Shown: positions 56,130-64,000 of the stretch, in pieces
Layout of the letters: every line of letters begins with the position of its first letter
Position numbering within the stretch: position 1 is the stretch's first letter
Assembly: GCA_030549335.1 (NCBI GenBank)
Contig: CM060197.1
Location: 44,109,654-44,173,653 of the forward strand
DNA length: 64,000 nt
Direction: 5' to 3'
Source of the DNA: Pontederia crassipes
Taxonomy: Eukaryota > Streptophyta > Magnoliopsida > Commelinales > Pontederiaceae
Notes under the pieces: model-generated
What the model saw: only the letters and a program-made list of their open reading frames with translations
Databases searched by the model: none
What the model was told of the DNA's origin: nothing
Made by a program: the position numbers and the translations under genes

Positions 56130-57335
56130 TGACCGTCAACTTGCCGGTCGAAACAATGAAGATCAAACATACCGGTCGACCGGTCAATACACAAGTTTCT
56201 CAGTTCAATGTCGAGACTATACCGATCGACAAATTAATCGATGCACCGGCTGACCGATCAACTCAACGAACGAAAATCAAAATGACGAGACTATATCGAT
56301 CGACAGATCGGTGGATAGTCCGGTCGACCGACCAGCTGCAATCACTGAGGAAATCATGCAATGATCATATAGACAAGTCGACTGATCCATCAATGCGGAC
56401 GACCGGTCCCGGACTGAGATGAACAGTAACGATTATTTTTCAAAGAAAAAAATGAGAAAAAATTCTAGATAAAATTTTCACATGTATAAGCCTATAAAAT
56501 GAGTACCAAAGCGTGAAACAAAAGCATCTATCCAAGCATTCAAGAAAAATTTTAAGTTATCAAAAGAATATCATTCTCTTGAAATTATTATTCTAATTTT
56601 TCTTCTTTCTCTCTTCTCTTCTTGTGAGCATGATATTGTAAAAGAGAAACTATTGTTTAGAAAATTGTGTGAGCTCTTGTGTAAAAGAGGTTCCATATTT
56701 TACCTCTTAAGCAAGAGAAAAGATATGCTTCTTAGGAGGAGAGGCTTGTCAGTCGAGGCACTAGTCGACCGATCAGACATACCGATCGGCCGGTCAATAC
56801 ACAAGTTATCCAGTTCAATGTTGAGACTATTTCGATTGATGGATCGGTCGATGCACCGACCGACCGATCAACTCAACGGACGAAATCTAAAATAACGAGA
56901 TAGTTCGGTCGATCGACCAGTTGCGGTCACTGAGAAAATCATGCAATAGTCATATAGACTAGTTGACCGGTCCATCAATGTGATCGACTGGTCCCCGGCT
57001 GAGATGAATAGTAACGACTATTTTCAAGGAGAAAATTGTTGAAAAATTTTTTGACGAAAGTTTTACATGTAGAAGCCTATAAAATGAGTGCCAAAACATG
57101 AAGCAAAGACATCCATCTAAGCATTCAAGAAAAACTTCAAGTTATCAAAAGAATATCATTCTCTTGAAGTTACTATTCTAATTTATCTTCTTTCTCTCTT
57201 CTCTTCTTGTGAGTATGATATTGTAAAAGAGAGAAACTATTGTTTAGAAAATGGAGTGAGCTCTTGTATAAAAGAGGTTCCATATTTTACCTCTTGAGTG
57301 AGAGAAAAGATATGCTTCGTAGGAGGAGAGGTGTG
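56130..57335. repeat. 0.6-kb tandem duplication inside the left LTR
   Basis: Unit 1 (about 56130-56745) and unit 2 (about 56746-57335) both contain a GGTCGACC array, a gatgaa(c/t)agtaacga block, the ataaaatgagt(a/g)ccaaa text and the gagaaaagatatgcttc(t/g)ta end. The right LTR has one copy (from about 60215). Divergence between units is several percent or more, including small indels, so the duplication is not very recent. Confidence 0.88.
56145..57000. repeat. GGTCGACC-type palindrome arrays in copia-like LTR
   Basis: Words such as accggtcgaccggtc (56171), accgatcgac, ccggtcgaccgacc (about 56320), agtcgactgatcc, accgatcggccggtc (56782) and accgaccgaccgatc (about 56855) recur every 20-40 bp in both duplicated units. 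The right LTR has the same type at 60225-60500, more decayed. The core is the same as in the chromovirus LTR at 45.7 kb, although the surrounding sequence is not otherwise similar. Confidence 0.8.
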
Positions 57336-57732
57336 CCTTACCTCTCGAAGTGGAGAAAATGTGGTTTGATGTAAAGGGTTCTTCCTTGCCCCATTTGGAA
57401 CGAAAGACGTGTTTAGTAGAATCTTCGACGGTCTCGAGGTCGAGAAGTCGGAGCAGGGACGTAGATCAAGGTGTGGCTAAACCTCGTCAACAACTATCAT
57501 ATTCTTTATGTTTTATTTCTTTCTGCCTCTCCCTCTCATCTTATTATGCTTGTGATTTGATTTGCATTAATTTAGAGTTTAACGAATCTTTTAAGTTTTC
57601 GCGACGTATTTTGTTAAATCGATACTTTCGAGTTTTAATATCAATTCACCCCCCTCTTGGTACCTTGGAATCCTACAATTGGTATCAGTGCAAAGTTGCT
57701 CTTATTTTTAAGATCTAATCATTAGAGCAATG

Positions 57733-59250
57733 ATATTAAGTGGATTTAGTTTTTCTGAAGGACAATCAATTAGTCATCCTCCGCTTTTTAATACATTAAA
57801 TTTTGCATATTGGAAAATAAAGATACAAACATACATATGTTCTATTGATATTGACATGTGGACATTATTAAAAAAGGTTATTATTTACATGAAAAATTAC
57901 CTTTAGAATATACCAAAAGAGAAATTTTTTTATTAAATTTGATTGGAAAACTAAAAATATTTTTTTATTGTGCTTTGGATGCAACGTAGCTTAATCGGAT
58001 TTCCAATTGTGAAAGTGCAAATGAGATTTGAAAAAACTCATTACTACTTATGAAGGAATGGATAAAGTTAAAGAATCTAGATTAAATATTGTAAATCACC
58101 AATATGATTCTTTCAAGATGCATGAAAATAAATTCATTGTACAGTTTAATGATATTGTGAATGGCTTAGCCTCCTTGGGCAAGCCAAGAACTAACCCCAA
58201 AATGTAAAAAAGTTCCTCAAGTCTTTCTCCCCCAAATGGCATCCAAAGGGGATCGTGCTTAAAGAAAAAGCCTTGAACAAGCTGAGTATTGATGATCTAA
58301 TTGGTTCACTCTTAGCCTATAAGATCGAAATCCATGAGGAAGAAAAAGAATTAACCCACAAGAAGAAAATATTAACATTGAAAGAAAACAAAAAAGATGA
58401 AGACTCAAGTGAAGAAGAAGTGGACGAAAAGAGACTCGCGCGTTACTTAAGAAAGCTAGATAAATATCTCAAATTGATAAAAAATAAAGAAAAGAATGAG
58501 AAGTCAAGGAGAAGATTATATAAACATCATGAAGGAAGAAACTCGAGTCTCACAAAGAATGACAAAGAAGAGATATCTCATAAAGGAAAGAAAAAAAAGT
58601 ATGAAGAGTCAAGTGATGCAAGTGACTCTTCAAGCTCTTCTAGTGATGATGCATACCTATGCTTACATAACGATGAGGTAATTTCTAACCTTTCAAATTC
58701 AAATTATGACTCATCAAGCTCTTCCGAAGAAGATCTTTCTTTTGATGTGCATAAATAATTTTCCTCTCTTATAAAAATGTATCTTGCACTTAAAGAGGAA
58801 AATAAGAAATTACTACATGAGTTTGAGAAATTAAAAGAAGAAAATGATACATATTTTGTGGAAAATGAAAATTTGAAAAATGAAATTGATTCTTTAGAAA
58901 TTACACATTCATGTGAAATTATAAAACTTGCATGTTCTTTAGAAAAAGTAAAGAAGGAAAATATTTTTTTTGAAAAAATCATAAAATAATGATAAGGTTG
59001 TTTCTTATGCAAAGAAAAGTAATTCTAAGAAATACTTTGGACATAAAAATTCTTATTTGAAATCTAATCATTCTTGTGACAAATGCTTAAAAAATGAAAT
59101 ATTAATTATTTTGCATGTGGATTTCATGGTCATTATGCATATAAATGCAAAGTAAGAAAATAATTTCAATATGGGATGATATGGGTTACAAAAGGAACCT
59201 TGACTAATAAAATTGGACGCAAAAAAGTTTGGGTACCGAAAGCTAAATGA
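57733..59250 (+). pseudogene. Decayed Copia-type gag (UBN2-like) polyprotein
   Basis: The frame opens near 57733 with MILSGFSFSEGQ and LNFAYWKIKIQTYICS, the gag N-terminus of this class (FNG.NY..WK..M..Y). Frameshifts follow, with further pieces CALDATLLNRISNCESANEI (about 57968-58030), LNKLSIDDLIGSLLAYKIEIH (58270-58335), an acidic/Lys-rich stretch, RLARYLRKLDKYLK (58432-58475), a Ser/Asp-rich region (58610-58755), a coiled coil (58777-58990), and a CCHC knuckle whose first Cys is Tyr: NYFACGFHGHYAYKC (about 59104-59148). The end KKVWVPKAK is followed by TGA (59248). In full elements this spot leads into protease and integrase; here coding stops. The longest intact piece is 58255-58758. Confidence 0.82.
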
Positions 59251-59966
59251 TTATTTTTCAGGTGTGACTCACATGTAAAACAAGGGCAAGTGGATTTGAA
59301 AATGTGAAGGTATGAAGGTCGTGGTAAAAATATCATTTACAAATATATATATATATATATTGCCTTATTATCATTCTTAAGGTTTTTAATTTCAAAATAT
59401 TCATGTTATAAAAATTATCCCATCCACCCACATTGAATATGATTTTGTTATCCTTATTCTACAATACTCAATTTTGACATATGATTATTGTATCAAAGTT
59501 TTATGCAATATTTTAATTCTTAATAAAATCTTTTATGTCATTTTCATAACCTCTAAATCAATGTTGATTTTGTTTCCATTATAAAATAGCCATATAATCA
59601 TGGGGAGTTATTTTTTGCCTATTGCATGTTTTACAACTCTTTATGATGTAATACTTTACATGATTCATATATGACAACAGGGGAGAATAAAATTTTTCAA
59701 AAATGACAAGATCAAGAGGAAGTTACATATTGTTTCTTATGTGTTTCATATGCAAATTACTTTTTTATGAAATAAAATGGGGAGAAATATGATATGAAAA
59801 TAACTTTACATGAAAAGTACCTTACAATTAGTACTTATCTGTATATCTATCATTGTAAGGAAAACTTAGCTTTAAGGAGAGTATGATTTTACAATTTTTT
59901 TTGCATTTTTCGCAACTTATATATTTTTCATATTTCTCGATTTATCTTCATGAAAAAGGGGAAGAT
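59250..59966. other. Non-coding interior of the gag-only element
   Basis: About 700 bp of T-rich DNA between the gag stop and the polypurine tract, with an (AT)n run at about 59343-59362. It stands where pol would be in an autonomous element. Confidence 0.6.
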
Positions 59967-61189
59967 TGTTGGAGTAAAGTTTTATGCCCTATAAAATTAT
60001 ATTTTGATGATATAAAACTCAAAAAACTAAAGTTATATGAAAAAGATTAAATAGAAATAGACAAACTTTATGCACTAAACATTGGTTGAATAATTGACTA
60101 CAATATCATTAGATTTTGAATAAATGATGAATATCAAAGTTGTATAAAATTTTGTTACTTTTTCATAAGATTATCTAATTTGGATAACTATGTAAAAAGT
60201 TATGATCAAAATAGTGCAGGGCTTGCCGATCGAAATAATGAAAGCCGATCAAGGCACTGGTCAACTAATCAGACAATCGATCGATCGGTCAATGCATGAG
60301 TTGCCTAGATCAACATTGAGACTACACTAGTTAACAGATCGGTGGATGCACCGGCCGACCGATCAGTTCAACGGGCGAAAATCAAAATGTTGAGATTATA
60401 TCGGTCAATAGTCCGATCGATCGATCAAGCGATAACACTGACGAAATCACGTAACGGTCATATAGACCGATCGACCAATCCATTAGTGCGGTCGATCAGT
60501 TCCTGACTAAGATGAATAGTAACAGCTATTTTTCAAGTAGAAAAATGTGAAAAAAAATTTGGACAAAATTTTCACACATATAAAAGAAGTGTCAAAGCAA
60601 GAAACAATGACATCCATCCAAGTATTAATGAAAAACTTCAAGTTATATAAAGAATATCATTCTCTTGAAGCTATTGTTCTAGTTTCTTTTATTTCTCTCT
60701 TCTCTTCTTGTGAGCATGAGAGTGTAAAAGAGATAAACCATTGTTTAAAAAAGTGAGTGAGCTCCTGGGTAAAAAAAGGTATAATATCTCACCTCTTGAG
60801 CGAGAAAAAAGATAAGCTTCTTAGGAGGAGAGGTGTGCCTTACCTCTCTAAGTGGAGAAAATGTGGTTGATGCAAAAGGTTCTTCCTTGCCCCATTTGGA
60901 ATGAAGGAAGATCTAGTGGAATCTCCGATGCTCTCGAAAAGTTAGAGCAGGGATGTAGGTCATGGTGTGGCTGAACGTTGTCAATAACCATCGTGTTCTT
61001 TTTTTTATTTCTTTTTCCCTCTCCCTCTCATTTTATTATGCTTGTGATTTGATTTACGTTAATTTAGAGTTTAACGAATCGATTTTAAGTTTTCGCGACA
61101 TATTTGAAATTGATATTTTTGAATTTTAGCATCAATTCACCCCGCCCCCTTCTTGGTGTTTTGGGATCCTACAATAGGAGCATTTGAAT

Positions 61190-63049
61190 GAAGAAATCAC
61201 ATCTCATCGGACGTTAGATATTTCTCATATCCGTGAAGACCAAATCTCACACCGATCATCTAGTTTCACGGACCGAGCGGCTCCTAGTTCGTGTGAAGAC
61301 AACTTACAGGCCGTGATGACTTTTTCATGATCATTTTATCAAGATTTTTACGGATCGCAAAAGTCTCACAGCCCCTATAACGAATCGGATTTGGAAGTAT
61401 TATCACGGGTCATTACGCTCCTCAGCAAGTATCATCACCGACCGTTACATTGTTCTCACGAACATCACAAAAGGTTTGTAATCAACAGTCATCAACTAAC
61501 GGACCGTGATCAATGTTTAATGGGTCATTACACGTTGAATACACTTCAAGACAAATCTTTAACGAGACGTTACAACTCCTTCACAAATGTCACAAAATGA
61601 TCAAGCATTTTAGGTTCTAGTTTCACGGGCCTTTAACAGTTTAATATGGGCCATGGAAGCACATAAGTCGTGCGATCAGAGAGGAAACCGCCCGAATCAC
61701 GACGGTGAAGCTACTCTCATGCCTTGTGAAGACAAGCAAAAATTGCAAATCCAACTCTAATTGATCCGTTAAATTTGCTAAGGGGGTGACATACACCAAA
61801 TTTGACACAAAGATATATTTTCGGAAGAATTCTCGATGCACAAGGACTTCAACTTCTACCGTATGTTCTCGGGATCAATTGAAAACTAATAAACTAGAAA
61901 ATTTGGAGTTTCACAAGGCAAAACTCTCAGAATCAATGGGACTCCAAATTTTCCTTATTCCACATGGAAAATATTTTTCGTTTGTTCCCAAACCCCTTGG
62001 AAACTCGAGACCTTATAAAAAGAGACATCTGGTACCCAGAGATGATCATGCTAGGGTCTGAAACCGAAGCTTTCAAGCCAAGGACGATGAAGAGCTTCTG
62101 AAGAACGAAGGAGAAGATTTTTGCGTAGTAGACTCGTGCGAGGATTGCGTAGCGGTTTATCATCGTTTCTGCAGAGTACTTCTTGTGCTACATAATGTTG
62201 GGATGATAATTTAGATTTTTACATTTTATCTATCTACTGTAGCTCTTTGGATTATTAGTTATTATTTTACCTTTCTATTTTAGTTGCAAAAGTTTTACTG
62301 TACGAACAATTTCTATTTTCTGGTTAATCAAATAATTAGTTTAGTTTTTATGAGCATGGTTGCTATGCGTAAAGCTTTTCTTCAGGATGATTATTGACTG
62401 TGTAGTGTAATCGATCCTTAATTCATAATTTTCTATTTGAATTGATTCTTAACACTTATGTTGAAGCAATATAGGTTGTAATATAATAGAATCCGTGCGG
62501 AATATTAGATTGTGCAGTCTGTATATATTAACCCATGCGGACGATTGTGTAGTTTAGGGATTACAGAACATAACATCTTAGATTGTGCAGCATGTATAAA
62601 TTGATCCATGTGGGCGATTGTGTAGTTTAGGGGTTATAGGGCATTGCATCATAAATTCAATGTAACTGAGGGCATATCCGTGTGAAATACTTTCATATTA
62701 TTATTGTATTAAGATAGTTGATTTACCCATGGGGGAGATAATATCTTTAGTGTCCTTAATCCGTCTAAAAACTAAATCTAAGCTTCACACTTATACATGA
62801 TTTTACAAAAATTACGGATTATTCTTATCAGTATAGATCGTCCTAAGGACCTACGCATCGTTAATTTTAGATTTTTCTTTTTTATTATTTTACTTTCTGC
62901 ACATCTTTTATTCAGACGTCTCCTAATAGCCTTTGAGATTTAATAGATAAGTAAATTAGTTCCTCGTGGATTCGACACTCTAATCTTACATTTTATTACT
63001 TGAGCGACTAGTGCGCTTGCTAGCTTTACTCTTATCAATTTTCGCATCA
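61190..63049 (+). mobile_element. Athila/Tat-like LTR (family R1, copy 2)
   Basis: Collinear with 3770-5433: CACGGG/CCGTGA-type words (61190-61740), cacaaggac...gtttcacaaggcaaaa (61838-61925), ttgggatgataatttaga (62193-62210), and the final ctcgtggattcgacactcta to cgcatca (62960-63049). Internal duplications are seen: gattgtgcag/cattgcat...tgtagtttaggg at about 62507 and 62580. The left part is missing or cut at the copia-like element (61173). Whether downstream sequence (63050 onward) is its interior is unclear because no primer-binding site follows the end. Confidence 0.6.
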
Positions 63050-63116
63050 GATATGTTCCTAGACATAAGGATGAACAAATGAGGATTGCACTTGTTATCT
63101 CAGATGGGAGCATGAT

Positions 63117-63584
63117 GTGCTTGTGAAGAGGGAGAGCATCCATCCTAGAATGATCTCGGCCATGGTTGCGGTGGCGGGTCGAGCAGAGGACTCAGCGCAA
63201 GACATGGTAGAAAAGGAGGTCTCTCGACGATTCCGTAAGACCCTTGAAGAGTTGGAGGCTCGTGTGCTGAGGCAACAAGGTCTTAGCACGGAGGTGCATT
63301 CCTTGGAGAGGAAGTTGAAGGTGGCACTAGCAAACGAGGTGGTGCAGGTAGAGAAGCGGTTCCATGAAGGACTAGTGCTCATGGAAGCAGAGATGGCACT
63401 ACTGCGTTCATCCATCGAGAAGTGCATCTTGAGACAAGGGGTGCATGACGACGGATTTGATGAGGGAACAAGCTCATCAAGTTTTGTGGCCTCATGGTGT
63501 TCGAAGGCCAAGGCACAAGATGGAGGAGCAAGGAAGCACAAGCTTAAGAAGGATGAGCGCATCAGATGTGGTGGGCCACATTGA
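63117..63584 (+). CDS. Unidentified coiled-coil protein, possibly retroelement gag, 155 codons
   Basis: The frame starts MLVKRESIHPRMISAMVAVA and is open to 63584. Residues about 30-105 are rich in Glu/Leu/Arg heptads (VEKEVSRRFRKTLEELEARV, LERKLKVALANEVVQVEKRF, LVLMEAEMALLRSSIEK), strongly predicting a coiled coil. The tail is basic (ARKHKLKKDERIRC). GC content is about 50 percent, higher than the neighbouring LTR. Coiled-coil N-termini like this occur in plant Ty3/gypsy gag (compare 51600-51202), but no gag core or zinc knuckle is seen before the window ends. The sequence to 64000 keeps the same composition with frames broken by stops. Function not assigned. Confidence 0.35.
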   Translation: MLVKRESIHPRMISAMVAVAGRAEDSAQDMVEKEVSRRFRKTLEELEARVLRQQGLSTEVHSLERKLKVALANEVVQVEKRFHEGLVLMEAEMALLRSSIEKCILRQGVHDDGFDEGTSSSSFVASWCSKAKAQDGGARKHKLKKDERIRCGGPH

Positions 63585-64000
63585 TGATGGATCTGTCCAG
63601 ACAACCAGAACGGGTTACTTGATTCTAGAGTCGCGGGATATTTTGTGGACGAGGAGATGTGCAGGACAAGGAGTGGTTCTTGGGCTAACCCGACGCCAGG
63701 TCATCCCTCCTGAAGTCACAGCAGGGGGCAAGACGGTCGAAGCGGCCGAAGCAAGACGGCCGAAGTTGCGCACGAAAGGGCCATCGACGAAAGTTGGCGA
63801 CAGGGTGTTGCAGGAGAGACATCCTGGTTGGTGGGGTTAGTCCACCATCCCTCAAGCTTCGTGCGACGAGGCAGGTGCACACCAAAGTCGGAGGTCGAGA
63901 CATGGCGTGCAAGTCATGTCCTAGGATGAGATTGAGGAGGTTGCATCCTAGAGTCTTCAACGAAGAGAAAACCATGACAGAGTGCGCCGTCGGACAACAA

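Larger units (their letters stand above)
55870..61173 (+). mobile_element. Ty1/copia-like element with gag only (non-autonomous)
   Basis: LTRs at 55870-57677 (1808 bp) and 59967-61173 (1207 bp) share the start (t(g/a)tt(g/a)gagtaaa) and the end (ggaatcctaca / ggatcctaca). Next to the left LTR is attggtatcagtgcaaagtt (57678), a site for initiator tRNA-Met. Before the right LTR is a polypurine tract gaaaaaggggaagat (about 59952-59966). The 2.29-kb interior codes only for a decayed Copia gag. Protease, integrase and reverse transcriptase are absent and no deletion scar is obvious. This resembles gag-only elements that depend on helpers. The two LTRs differ mainly by a 0.6-kb tandem duplication in the left one. 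No target duplication could be recognised. Confidence 0.88.

Overview
The window is nuclear DNA from a flowering plant. The evidence is GT-AG introns, an eIF1/SUI1 gene with an intron in its 5' leader, a plant family 1 UDP-glycosyltransferase (UGT), small plant HMA-domain proteins, and plant LTR retrotransposons primed by initiator tRNA-Met. The very GC-rich UGT exons and the cereal-like SUI1 protein suggest a monocot, but I cannot name the species. Base composition is mostly AT-rich intergenic DNA with GC-rich islands, and no organelle insert or bacterial feature was recognised.

Host genes are few: (1) a three-exon HMA-like gene (15.3-17.1 kb); (2) its tandem paralogue (26.1-27.2 kb), broken by one stop codon; (3) translation initiation factor eIF1/SUI1 (promoter near 33.2 kb, coding 34.3-35.4 kb), apparently intact; (4) a UGT83A-type glycosyltransferase (52.6-55.2 kb), two exons, apparently intact. 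They share no obvious pathway.

Most of the rest is mobile DNA. From left to right: the right end of a CACTA transposon with a decayed TNP-like gene (1-2.0 kb); a GC-rich terminal-inverted-repeat (TIR) element split by an Athila/Tat-style LTR (2.9-6.1 kb); a decayed Ty3/gypsy gag-protease fragment and a long LTR with a tandem array (7.3-11.4 kb); a complete non-autonomous CACTA element with a TGC target duplication (11.76-13.27 kb); a long-TIR MITE with a nested short retroposon inside an intron of HMA gene 1; an LTR on the minus strand (21.3-22.5 kb); a 329-bp tandem duplication next to a MITE (27.3-28.05 kb); two SINE-like repeats (36-37.5 kb); a foldback element that captured part of a ROH1/BYPASS1-like (DUF793) gene (37.8-38.4 kb); a nearly full-length but defective chromovirus (38.5-46.7 kb); a second Ty3/gypsy element lacking integrase (48.0-52.1 kb); a Ty1/copia-like element with gag only (55.9-61.2 kb); and another Athila/Tat-style LTR followed by an unidentified coiled-coil ORF (61.2-64.0 kb).

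The most unusual pattern is that several LTRs of different origin carry arrays of a short near-palindromic word. Chromovirus and copia-like LTRs share a GGTCGACC core. Athila/Tat-style LTRs use CACGGGCCGTGA-like or CACGACCGTGAC-like words. Also notable are an intron-like 70-bp segment in the chromovirus gag that is frame-neutral if removed, a 1198-bp LTR deletion at a 5-bp microhomology, and the captured ROH1-like gene fragment.
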